Positions 17,995 to 25,650 of a stretch of 64,000 nt of DNA are shown piece after piece. A program made the translations under genes and the position numbers. The notes below the pieces were generated by a model. The model was given only the letters and a program-made list of their open reading frames with translations. It ran no database searches and was not told the DNA's origin. The stretch's first letter is position 1. Every line of letters begins with the position of its first letter. The stretch is from Sedimenticola_A sp040506895 (GTDB taxonomy: Bacteria; Pseudomonadota; Gammaproteobacteria; Chromatiales; Chromatiaceae), in the NCBI GenBank assembly GCA_040506895.1, contig JBEVVY010000001.1, forward strand, positions 992,001 to 1,056,000, given 5' to 3'.

Positions 17995-18540
17995 ATGAGT
18001 CAACCGAGTGATGAAAGCCTGATGCTCAAATACAGGGAGGGTGACACCTCGGCCTTCGACAGGCTCTACACACGGCATCGCGGTCCGCTGTTCCGCTACA
18101 TCGACCGCCTGACCAACAACCACGCCGAAGCCGAAGAACTCTTCCAGGATGTCTGGATGCGCCTGATCAGGGCACGCGCCCAGTGGCAACCCGAACGTGG
18201 ATTCAAACCCTGGCTCTACCGCATCGCGCACAATCGCCTGGTGGATCACTGGCGCACCCTTCGGGGGGAACAGCTTCCTCTCGAGGAGGACCATGTGGTC
18301 ACCCTGGAGAAGCGATGGCCGGATGCATGGCTGATAATCAAGGACTGTATCGAGAGACTGTTCCACCTGCTGGGCGGATTGTCAGAGCCCCAACGGTCGG
18401 CGTTTCTTCTGAAAGAGGAAGCCAACCTGAGCCTCGCCGAGATCGCCGAGGTGACCGGGGTCGGCAGAGAGACCGTGAAGAGCCGTCTGCGCTACGCCCT
18501 GCGTAGTCTGCGTACCGGCCTGGAGGGGTGTGATGAGTGA
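17995..18540 (+). CDS. ECF-type RNA polymerase sigma factor
   Basis: A 181-residue sigma-70-family protein. Region 2 is visible as DTSAFDRLYTRHRGPLFRY and AEAEELFQDVWMRLI, then GFKPWLYRIAHNRLVDHWR. Region 4 shows LSEPQRSAFLLKEEANLSLAEIAEVTGV-RETVKSRLRYALRSLR. The ATG at 17995 (GGACGGAA upstream) fits the family length; the frame is open further upstream, with an ATG at 17968. The stop overlaps the next gene by eight bases, as is usual for sigma/anti-sigma pairs. Confidence 0.88.
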   Translation: MSQPSDESLMLKYREGDTSAFDRLYTRHRGPLFRYIDRLTNNHAEAEELFQDVWMRLIRARAQWQPERGFKPWLYRIAHNRLVDHWRTLRGEQLPLEEDHVVTLEKRWPDAWLIIKDCIERLFHLLGGLSEPQRSAFLLKEEANLSLAEIAEVTGVGRETVKSRLRYALRSLRTGLEGCDE

Positions 18541-19258
18541 CCATGACCTGCACGATGAGGGGATCTCGCGCCTCTACCACATGGGGGACCGAAGCGAGCC
18601 ACCCACTCACCTGGACGAATCGATCCGCAAAGCGGCTCACAGCGCGGTGCACCGCCCGCGCCTCACCCTGTTCTGGCGGCTGACCGCAACTGCAGCCGTG
18701 CTGGTACTCAGTGTCGGGGTATTCCTGCGCACCCTGGAGACGGTCCCCCTGGAGGAGGAGTTCGCTGAACCCACCCCAACCCTGCCAGGCACCCCCCAGG
18801 CAACAGGAACGCCCTCCACCGGGGAGAGCGAACGGCTCGAGGAGCGAAAGCCCGTCACCGGCGAACCGGCACCACGGAGTCCGGCAGCACCCCAATCGAT
18901 GGAGAGAAGAGAACAGGCATTTTCATCCATGAGCCTCCCAACAACCGGCGAGTTCGACCAGGCGGTGGAAACAGAGAGCCTTTCAGTACAGGAGAAGGCC
19001 GCAGTGCCCCTGGCAGCGGATGAAATGGCACCCGTAAAACAGCTGAAACTGCGAAAGGCGGCGCCTGCCGTCGGGCGAATGGCGCAGCCACTGGAAGAGA
19101 TGGTGTACCGCTGCGGCGAGGTGCAACTCAGTACCTCCGATACCGAGCAATCCTGGCTGGAACTGGCAAGAAGACTTAAGCGTGACGGAGAGAAGGAAAA
19201 ACTCGATTGCCTGGCACGGGCCTACAGGGAGCGCTTTGGCAGGGAACTGGAACTGTAA
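18533..19258 (+). CDS. Putative membrane-anchored anti-sigma factor
   Basis: A 241-residue protein starting inside the sigma gene (ATG at 18533; an adjacent GTG at 18530 is an alternative). A cytoplasmic N-terminal helical part (about 1-40) is followed by one membrane segment (about 43-65, LFWRLTATAAVLVLSVGVFL). A Pro/Glu/Thr-rich periplasmic region and a C-terminal helical stretch with two cysteines (YRCGEVQ and LDCLARAY) follow. No zinc-finger motif HxxxCxxC is present. Function is inferred from position and topology; sequence similarity to known anti-sigma families is weak. Confidence 0.6.
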   Translation: MSDHDLHDEGISRLYHMGDRSEPPTHLDESIRKAAHSAVHRPRLTLFWRLTATAAVLVLSVGVFLRTLETVPLEEEFAEPTPTLPGTPQATGTPSTGESERLEERKPVTGEPAPRSPAAPQSMERREQAFSSMSLPTTGEFDQAVETESLSVQEKAAVPLAADEMAPVKQLKLRKAAPAVGRMAQPLEEMVYRCGEVQLSTSDTEQSWLELARRLKRDGEKEKLDCLARAYRERFGRELEL

Positions 19259-19273
19259 CCGGTCCCCGGGAAA

Positions 19274-19822
19274 TCAGGGCATCATCGGATTCATGAAGCC
19301 CATGGGTCGGGAGATCTGCCGCACATTCTCACGCATCACCGCCACCCCACCGGTCATCTCTCCCATACGGTGGCTGATATTGGTCATGGCACCGTTCATC
19401 AGGGTCACATCGCTCCTGATGGTCGCCACCTCGGTGTTGAGCCCGGCCATGGCACCGCTTATACGCGGCATCGACTCCGCCAGGGACTTTGTCTGAACAT
19501 CGATACGATCCATGTTGGCAAGGTGCTCGTCCATATCACCCACCTTGCCGGTAATGGAAGCCATGCTGTAATTGACCTCTTTCAGGTTGTTGTGCATCGA
19601 ATCCATGTTGTTGACGATGCCATTGAGATCCTGGTAGAGGACATAGATGTAGTAGACGTTGAAAGCAGCGAGGACGATCAGCAGGGCAGAGACCGCCATC
19701 AGGACCATGTCCGTAATCCTGAAGTGATGATGGCGCTCGTCGAGGTGCAACTGGGTTTCGCGTCCCAGTCTTCCCACGACTTCAACAAACAGTTTTTTCG
19801 GTTCAGCTGCCATAAGCGTCAA
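19274..19822 (-). CDS. Coiled-coil membrane protein with Met-rich C-terminal tail (paralogue 1)
   Basis: A 182-residue protein of unknown function. A cytoplasmic N-terminal segment (about 1-38) precedes one membrane helix (about 39-64, MVLMAVSALLIVLAAFNVYYIYVLY). A long predicted coiled coil with repeated short Met/hydrophobic units (VNNMDSMHNNLKEVNYSM and others) ends in RPMGFMNPMMP. The frame starts with a TTG having AGGA nearby; an ATG at 19813 is the alternative. It follows its paralogue six bases downstream on the same strand. Confidence 0.7.
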   Translation of the reverse strand: MTLMAAEPKKLFVEVVGRLGRETQLHLDERHHHFRITDMVLMAVSALLIVLAAFNVYYIYVLYQDLNGIVNNMDSMHNNLKEVNYSMASITGKVGDMDEHLANMDRIDVQTKSLAESMPRISGAMAGLNTEVATIRSDVTLMNGAMTNISHRMGEMTGGVAVMRENVRQISRPMGFMNPMMP

Positions 19823-19828
19823 CAGGTC

Positions 19829-20410
19829 CTAGGGAAATGGAAACATCTTGTTCATGCTGCGTGCAGGCTGTCCCATGCGGTGCATATCGACCCCCATGCG
19901 CTGCACTTCAACGTTCATGCCATCCACGGTTCCGGAAACCAGGCCGATATCCTGGCGCATGCCGGCAACCTGCTGCTTGATGCCGCTGACCGTACCCTGC
20001 ATCTTTTCGATATTCTCGGCGATGGAAGCCACCTCGGTATCCATCACGCCGGTCTGGTCGGTGACACTCTCCATAAGCGCCACGCGCTGCTCCATGGTCT
20101 CCATGTACTGCCGGATCTCGAGCATCTGGCCGGAAACCTCGGTGAAGTCCCTGTTCATTTCCGTAACCACATCGGTGATGCGGTTGATCTGCGAGGAGAG
20201 GGTCAGCAACAGGATGAGAATTGAGATGGCAATCAGCCCGAGAATGATGATACCGGCCCGGATCGCCTTGTTGAGCCGGTCACTGATCTTGTTCTTGATC
20301 TTGATCTGGCTGAGGATAATCGCCTCGAACGAAGTTACCGCACGCAGAAACTGCTCTTCAGAAACCGAATCTTCCGGCACATCGTTAGTAACTGTTGGTT
20401 CGTTGGCCAT
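19829..20410 (-). CDS. Coiled-coil membrane protein with Met-rich C-terminal tail (paralogue 2)
   Basis: A 193-residue protein built like the next gene on this strand. An acidic N-terminal part (about 1-45) precedes one membrane helix (about 51-73, AGIIILGLIAISILILLLTL). A coiled coil with heptad-like Met/Val spacing and a tail QPARSMNKMFPFP follow. The two tails are clearly related (MGFMNPMMP and RSMNKMFPF). No enzymatic motif is seen. The pair may form a hetero-oligomer; function unknown. Confidence 0.72.
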   Translation of the reverse strand: MANEPTVTNDVPEDSVSEEQFLRAVTSFEAIILSQIKIKNKISDRLNKAIRAGIIILGLIAISILILLLTLSSQINRITDVVTEMNRDFTEVSGQMLEIRQYMETMEQRVALMESVTDQTGVMDTEVASIAENIEKMQGTVSGIKQQVAGMRQDIGLVSGTVDGMNVEVQRMGVDMHRMGQPARSMNKMFPFP

Positions 20411-20663
20411 GCAGCGCCATTCCCTCGTAATGTATTCGTAAAATCTTAGCTGAATCCGCGTTGATTTAGAAGAAGTTTCAGCTAATAAATCTTGCTAAGT
20501 TCTATCCCCATGCCCTTGAGTTACTGATAAAATATCCATCGATCCCATTGCTGCAACACAGCATGCCGGAACCGTTCTGCATATACCGTCATCCATTAAA
20601 TGGATTTGAAACACTCAACCGTTAAGTTGGCGTAAACAGCCAATAGTACCCGAAGGGAACCCG

Positions 20664-21011
20664 ATGACCAGAAAAGCCGATTCAACCGAAACCTCAACCT
20701 CCAACAAGGTCAAGAAGACCGCCGTCAAGAAGAAGATCACGAGCAAAAAAAAGGTGGCTAAAAAACGCGCCGCCACGAAAAAGAAGGTGGCCAAGAAGAG
20801 CACCGCCAAAAAAAGACCCGTCGCCAAGACAGCTGCCACGGTGGCTGCAAACAGGCTGAACGCCCAGTACCGCTACGAGATGATCGCCACCGTGGCCCAT
20901 CACCGTGCGGCGGAACGGGATTTCGCACCCGGCCACGAGCTCAACGACTGGCTGTGGGCGGAAACCGTTGTGGACGACCTGCTGGCAAAAAGCGCGGAGT
21001 TCTCCGCCTGA
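20664..21011 (+). CDS. Lysine-rich protein with C-terminal DUF2934 domain
   Basis: A 115-residue protein. Residues 15-58 are almost entirely Lys/Ala/Thr (for example VKKTAVKKKITSKKKVAKKR), like histone H1 tails and other nucleic-acid-binding bacterial basic tails. Residues 70-115 (RYEMIATVAHHRAAERDFAP-HELNDWLWAE) fit the DUF2934 pattern. The start ATG follows GAAGGGAACCCG. DNA or RNA binding is inferred from composition only. The 253-base gap upstream contains no feature I can name with confidence. Confidence 0.75.
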   Translation: MTRKADSTETSTSNKVKKTAVKKKITSKKKVAKKRAATKKKVAKKSTAKKRPVAKTAATVAANRLNAQYRYEMIATVAHHRAAERDFAPGHELNDWLWAETVVDDLLAKSAEFSA

Positions 21012-21156
21012 ACCGCCAGGCACCCTCCCCTGTCCGGGAGGGTACCCTCCCTCCCAGCTTCCGCCATCTCCTGCCCGGGTGTCTCGACTTGAATCCATGA
21101 CGTTCTATAATGGTGATAGTCCACTTAATCCGGCCTGGCAGAACAGTGCTCAATTC

Positions 21157-21369
21157 ATGACACCCAATGACGAAACCCTTGAACAGATGCGCGAGCAGCT
21201 GCATCTATTGCAGGAAGAGCATCGCGATCTCGACGATGCGATCAACCGGCTGTCGGAAGGACCCTATATCAACGAGTTGCAACTCTCACGGATGAAAAAA
21301 AGGAAACTGCTTCTCAAAGACAGCATTGCAAAGATAGAAACGCTGCTGATACCCGATCTCAACGCCTGA
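21157..21369 (+). CDS. YdcH/DUF465 family protein
   Basis: A 70-residue helical hairpin protein: EQLHLLQEEHRDLDDAINRL then QLSRMKKRKLLLKDSIAKIE and a final IPDLNA. This is the standard DUF465/YdcH pattern (EHxxLD and LKKxKLxLKD). I chose the ATG at 21157. A TATAAT at 21106-21111, 45 bases upstream, argues against the much longer open frame; an ATG at 21098 remains possible. The ribosome site is weak. Molecular role unknown. Confidence 0.78.
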   Translation: MTPNDETLEQMREQLHLLQEEHRDLDDAINRLSEGPYINELQLSRMKKRKLLLKDSIAKIETLLIPDLNA

Positions 21370-21472
21370 TCGGAACGCGGAATGTGTTGAAACAGATGGA
21401 GTTGGCTGCTGCCAGCAGCGCCATCGCGTAATACAGCCGCCAATTGATAATAAGGAACGATAACACCGGCCC

Positions 21473-22444
21473 ATGACGATCCCCGTGCTAATCTGCGATG
21501 ACTCGAGCTTCGCCCGCAAACAGGTCACCCGGGCACTCCCTGAACACTGGGACGCCGATCTCCACTACGCCGAAAATGGCGAGGAGGCCCTGCACCTTAT
21601 CCGCCAGGGCAAGGCCGATATCCTGTTTCTCGATCTGACCATGCCGGTACTGGACGGGTTCAGCGTACTCGAGGCCATTCGAAGGGAGGAGCTCCAGACC
21701 CTGCCCATTGTCATCAGCGGTGATATCCAGCCCGACAGCGCCCACCGTGTGAAGCAGCTCGGCTCTATCGCATTCCTGAAGAAACCGGTGCAAGCGGAGC
21801 CTCTCGAACAGATCCTGCGAGAATACGGTCTGCTTCTGATGAGTGATGACAAGCAGATCGTGGCTGACCAGTCGTTTGATTTCAGGGACTGGCTGCAGGA
21901 ACTCTCCAACGTCTCCAAGGGACGGGCCGCCGATCTGCTCGCACGCTCAATCGAGCACTCCGTGGAACTCTCGATTCCATCGGTACGCCTGCTTGAAAAG
22001 GGCGAATTGCGCTTCAACGCCTACGAAGAGACCGGCTACGCTGTCAGCCAGGGGTTCACCGGTGCGGGCATCGCGGGCGAAATGGTCATGCTGTTCAACA
22101 AAACAGACAGTGAGGCCATTCAGAGCATGCTTTATGGCGATGGTGAATCCACAGAGGCACAGCGCATCGAGGCCATCATGGACATGGCCAATATCCTCGG
22201 AGGCGCCTTCCTGAAGGGCTTCTGTGAACAGATCAATATCGAATTCAGCGTGGGCCAGCCCCTGATCCGGCCACAAAAGGAGCTGATGCAACTCGGACAG
22301 CTCTCCCGCGAACAGCTCGCCGAGACCATCCTGCTCATCGACTGTCACTACAACATTGGCCAGACCGTCAGCTGCGAGCAGTTGCTGATGTTCACCGCTG
22401 ATGCCGCCAAGGTCCTCAACAGCTGTGCCAAGGCGCTGACATGA
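21473..22444 (+). CDS. Response regulator with CheC-like phosphatase domain
   Basis: A 323-residue protein. Residues 1-120 are a receiver domain with acidic pocket DD (9-10), phospho-acceptor Asp54 in LFLDLTMP and Lys in LKKPV. Residues 135-320 resemble CheC/CheX phosphatases. The first helix has Glu143-x-x-Asn146 (LQELSNVSKG) and the second has Asp237-x-x-Asn240 (MDMANILGG). Such domains dephosphorylate CheY-type receivers, possibly the attached one. The next gene, a GGDEF protein, overlaps by four bases, so the pair probably links a phospho-signal to c-di-GMP synthesis. Confidence 0.87.
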   Translation: MTIPVLICDDSSFARKQVTRALPEHWDADLHYAENGEEALHLIRQGKADILFLDLTMPVLDGFSVLEAIRREELQTLPIVISGDIQPDSAHRVKQLGSIAFLKKPVQAEPLEQILREYGLLLMSDDKQIVADQSFDFRDWLQELSNVSKGRAADLLARSIEHSVELSIPSVRLLEKGELRFNAYEETGYAVSQGFTGAGIAGEMVMLFNKTDSEAIQSMLYGDGESTEAQRIEAIMDMANILGGAFLKGFCEQINIEFSVGQPLIRPQKELMQLGQLSREQLAETILLIDCHYNIGQTVSCEQLLMFTADAAKVLNSCAKALT

Positions 22445-23400
22445 ATACCGAGCTCAATAAAATCGACAAACTGCACTGGCTGCTGAGCATCCTGCAGAAC
22501 ATCGATGTGGGCCTGGTCGTTCTCGATGACGATTACCAGGTGCAGCTGTGGAACGGCTTCATGGAGAACCACAGCAACCGGCGGGCCTCGCAGGTCCTCG
22601 GCAAGAACCTGTTCGATGTCTTTCCCGACCTTCCGGAGCTGTGGCTGAAGCGCAAGGTAGACTCGGTCTTCATGCTCAACAACCGCGCTTTCACAACCTG
22701 GCAGCAGCGCCCCTGGCTGTTCGATTTCAACACCTACCGCCCGGTCACCTGCAACGCGGAAAGGATGTACCAGAACCTGACCCTGTTCCCCCTCAGTGCA
22801 CTGGATGGAAGCGTCGGCCATGTCTGCATGATCGTCTACGACGTTACAGATACCGCCACGGACGAACTGATGCTGCAGAAGGTCAACCGGGAACTGGAGC
22901 TGATCAGCCGAACCGACGGGCTGACCCGGTTGATGAACAGGCACGCCTGGGAAGAGTCGGTGGAACAGGAGTTCCGCCGTGCGGTGCGCTCGGGACGGGC
23001 CAGCACCCTGGTGATGTTCGATATCGACCACTTCAAGAAGGTCAACGACACCTACGGTCACCAGGCGGGAGATGAAGTGCTGCGGCAGGTCGCCGCAACC
23101 CTGATGGAAACCCAGAGGGATACAGACCTGGCGGGCCGCTACGGTGGCGAGGAGTTCGGTGTGCTGCTGCTGGATACGGACCTGGAGGGGGCGAGCTACT
23201 TCAGCGAGAGATTGCGCGTCCTCATAGAGGACCTCCTGGTGGAATACGACGGCTCGAAAATCCAGGTCACCGTCAGCCTGGGAATTGCCGAAATCCCTGA
23301 ATACATGGATGAATACACCCAGTGGATCGAACATGCGGACAAGGCGCTGTACCGTTCCAAGGCCGATGGCCGGAACCGCATCTCCGTGTTCGAGGGATAG
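22441..23400 (+). CDS. PAS-GGDEF diguanylate cyclase
   Basis: A 319-residue cytosolic protein. A PAS-like domain is at about 10-130 (NIDVGLVVLDDDYQVQLWNGF). A short helix leads to a GGDEF domain at about 150-318 with GRYGGEEFGVLLL as the active-site loop, and DIDHFKKVNDTYGHQAGDEVL. The catalytic GGEEF is intact. A product-inhibition RxxD is not evident before it. ATG overlaps the preceding stop (ATGA), so it is co-translated with the REC-CheC gene. Confidence 0.92.
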   Translation: MNTELNKIDKLHWLLSILQNIDVGLVVLDDDYQVQLWNGFMENHSNRRASQVLGKNLFDVFPDLPELWLKRKVDSVFMLNNRAFTTWQQRPWLFDFNTYRPVTCNAERMYQNLTLFPLSALDGSVGHVCMIVYDVTDTATDELMLQKVNRELELISRTDGLTRLMNRHAWEESVEQEFRRAVRSGRASTLVMFDIDHFKKVNDTYGHQAGDEVLRQVAATLMETQRDTDLAGRYGGEEFGVLLLDTDLEGASYFSERLRVLIEDLLVEYDGSKIQVTVSLGIAEIPEYMDEYTQWIEHADKALYRSKADGRNRISVFEG

Positions 23401-23548
23401 CCCACCGACACTTCTAAATCCCACCCCTTCCCCTGCCCGAAAGCCCTCCCCCGGGAAGCCTGCGGTGCGGCGGATCCCTGGAAATCGATATCCAAATTCC
23501 CTATCATGAATTGTTTTACCGCCCTCTATTCACCAAGGAGAATCAAAA

Positions 23549-24667
23549 ATGAGATTTAGCATTGGACGGACACTCCTGGCTGGCGCAATCGGCATGGCCC
23601 TGAGCCTGCCGACAATGGCGGCAGACACCATCAAGATCGGCGTGGCCGGACCTCACAGCGGCGACCTCGCCTCCTACGGTATCCCAAGCAGGAAAGCGGC
23701 CGAGCTGGTCGTTGCCGACATCAATGCAAAGGGCGGCATCAACGGCAAGCAGGTCGAACTGATGATCGAAGACGACGTCTGCAAACCTGAGGTGGCCACC
23801 AACACCGCCACCAAGCTGGTCTCGGCCGGCGTCAAGGTGGTGCTTGGCCATATCTGCTCAGGCGCTACCAAGGCTGCCCTGCCGATCTACAACAACGCAG
23901 GCGTGGTGGTGATGTCCCCTTCCGCCACCAACCCCGCCCTGACCCAGAGCGGCGAGTACCCCAACTTCTTCCGCACCATCGCGGCGGATGACGCCCAGGC
24001 ACGCACCGAGGTGGATTTCGCCACCGATACCCTGGGCCTGAAGAAGATTGCCGTGATCCATGACAAGGGCGACTACGGCAAGGGGCTGGCGGAGTTCGCC
24101 AAGGCCTTCCTTGAGACGGAAGGCAAGGCGGAAGTGGTACTCTACGAGGGTGTCACCCCTGGCGCCGTCGATTACTCCGCCATCGTGCAGAAGATCAAGC
24201 GCTCCGGTGCTGAGGGCGTGATCTTCGGTGGTTACCACCCCGAGGCCTCAAAGATCGTCACCCAGATGCGCAAGAAACGCATGAAGACCGTCTTCATCTC
24301 CGATGACGGCGTGAAGGATGATACCTTTATCAAGGTGGCTGGCAAGTATGCCGAGGGCGTCTACGCCACCGGCCCCAAGGACAACTCCGCCAACCCCCTC
24401 TCCACCACTGCAATCGAGGCACACAAAAAGGCCTACGGTGAAGATCCCGGTGCCTTCTATGAGAACGCCTACTCCGCCGCACTGGCCCTGGCCAACGCCA
24501 TCGAAAAGGCCGGCGGCACCGACTTCGACGCCATGAAGAAGGCCCTGCAGACCAACGACACCGACACGCCCGTGGGTTCCATCCACTTCGACGAGCGTGG
24601 TGATGCGGTGGGTGTCGGCTTTGCCATGTACCAGGTACAGAACGGCAAGTACGTCGAGGTCAAGTAA
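23549..24667 (+). CDS. livJ: Branched-chain amino-acid ABC transporter, periplasmic binding protein
   Basis: A 372-residue LivJ/LivK-type solute-binding protein. It has a signal peptide (MRFSIGRTLLAGAIGMALSL to MAA), then the family pattern IKIGVAGPHSGDLASYG, the AAELVVADINAKGGING helix, and VLGHICSGAT, FRTIAADDAQ and AVIHDKGDYGKGL. The ATG follows AAGGAG. It is the first gene of the liv operon and is separated from livH by a hairpin terminator. Exact substrate preference cannot be read. Confidence 0.95.
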   Translation: MRFSIGRTLLAGAIGMALSLPTMAADTIKIGVAGPHSGDLASYGIPSRKAAELVVADINAKGGINGKQVELMIEDDVCKPEVATNTATKLVSAGVKVVLGHICSGATKAALPIYNNAGVVVMSPSATNPALTQSGEYPNFFRTIAADDAQARTEVDFATDTLGLKKIAVIHDKGDYGKGLAEFAKAFLETEGKAEVVLYEGVTPGAVDYSAIVQKIKRSGAEGVIFGGYHPEASKIVTQMRKKRMKTVFISDDGVKDDTFIKVAGKYAEGVYATGPKDNSANPLSTTAIEAHKKAYGEDPGAFYENAYSAALALANAIEKAGGTDFDAMKKALQTNDTDTPVGSIHFDERGDAVGVGFAMYQVQNGKYVEVK

Positions 24668-24690
24668 TCCACCTGCCCTCCAACCGAAAG

Positions 24691-24720
24691 ACCGGAGCGG
24701 GCCACCCCGCTCCGGTCTTT
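24691..24720 (+). terminator. Intra-operon hairpin terminator between livJ and livH
   Basis: An 11-base-pair stem (ACCGGAGCGGG at 24691-24701 with CCCGCTCCGGT at 24706-24716) has a four-base loop and is followed by CTTTT. It lies 23 bases after the livJ stop. Partial termination here would explain excess binding protein over permease, a common arrangement. Confidence 0.85.
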
Positions 24721-24745
24721 TCAGAAGCGCGCCGGTAGACAGCCT

Positions 24746-25648
24746 ATGGAATATTTCATCGAACTTCTCTTCAGCGGGCTGACCCGCGGTTCGATCTACG
24801 CCCTGATCGCCCTCGGATACACCATGGTCTACGGCATTATCGGGCTGATCAACTTCGCCCATGGCGAGATCTACATGATAGGCGCCTTTACCGCCTTCAT
24901 CGTCTCCACGGTACTCTCCATCTACGGCTTTCCGCTGCTCAGCATCGTGGTCCTTGCCGGCCTGGCCGCCGCTGTCTGGTCCAGCGCCTACGGCTTCACG
25001 GTGGAAAAACTGGCCTACCGGCCCCTGCGTCACGCCCCCCGGCTGTCGCCCCTGATCAGCGCCATCGGCATGTCCATCTTCCTGCAGAACTATGTCCTGC
25101 TGGCCCAGACTTCCGACTTCCTGCCCTTTCCGGAGCTGATCCCCGACTTCGACTTCATGGAGCCCTACGCCCATATCGTCGGCTCCTCGGACATGGTGAT
25201 TCTTGTCACCACAGCTGTCTGCATGATTCTGCTCACCCTGCTGATCAAGTTCTCAAGAATCGGCAAGGCGATGCGCGCCACCTCCCAGGACCGCACGATG
25301 GCGATGCTGACCGGCATCAACGTCGACCGGGTGATCTCCACCACCTTCGTCATCGGCTCCACCCTGGCCGCCATCGGCGGCATGTTGATCGCTTCCCACA
25401 TCGGCCAGATCAACTTCTTTATCGGCTTCATCGCCGGTATCAAGGCCTTTACCGCTGCGGTGCTCGGAGGCATCGGCTCCATTCCCGGCGCCGTGCTCGG
25501 TGGATTGGTGCTTGGCCTGACCGAGAGTTTTGCCACCGGCTACGTTTCCAGTGACTACGAAGACGTTTTCGCCTTCTCGCTGCTGGTACTGATCCTTATC
25601 TTCAAGCCCTCTGGCATTCTGGGCAAAGCGGAAATCCAGAAGGTGTAG
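24746..25648 (+). CDS. livH: Branched-chain amino-acid ABC transporter permease LivH
   Basis: A 300-residue inner-membrane permease with about eight hydrophobic segments. It carries LivH family signatures GLTRGSIYALIALGYTMVYGIIGLINFAHGE near the N terminus (written here as a run of separate motifs: RGSIYALIALG, GYTMVYG, INFAHGE). Also present are MRATSQDRTMAMLTGI, the loop contacting the ATPase, and a C-terminal GGIGSIPGA-GG. It pairs with LivM and ends two bases before the livM start. Confidence 0.95.
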   Translation: MEYFIELLFSGLTRGSIYALIALGYTMVYGIIGLINFAHGEIYMIGAFTAFIVSTVLSIYGFPLLSIVVLAGLAAAVWSSAYGFTVEKLAYRPLRHAPRLSPLISAIGMSIFLQNYVLLAQTSDFLPFPELIPDFDFMEPYAHIVGSSDMVILVTTAVCMILLTLLIKFSRIGKAMRATSQDRTMAMLTGINVDRVISTTFVIGSTLAAIGGMLIASHIGQINFFIGFIAGIKAFTAAVLGGIGSIPGAVLGGLVLGLTESFATGYVSSDYEDVFAFSLLVLILIFKPSGILGKAEIQKV

Positions 25649-25650
25649 CC

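Noticed and set aside
22348..23424. Minus-strand open frame of 358 codons
   Set aside because: It is antisense to the PAS-GGDEF gene; no family pattern.
24248..25174. Minus-strand open frame of 308 codons across livJ and livH
   Set aside because: It is antisense to two clear genes and crosses their terminator.
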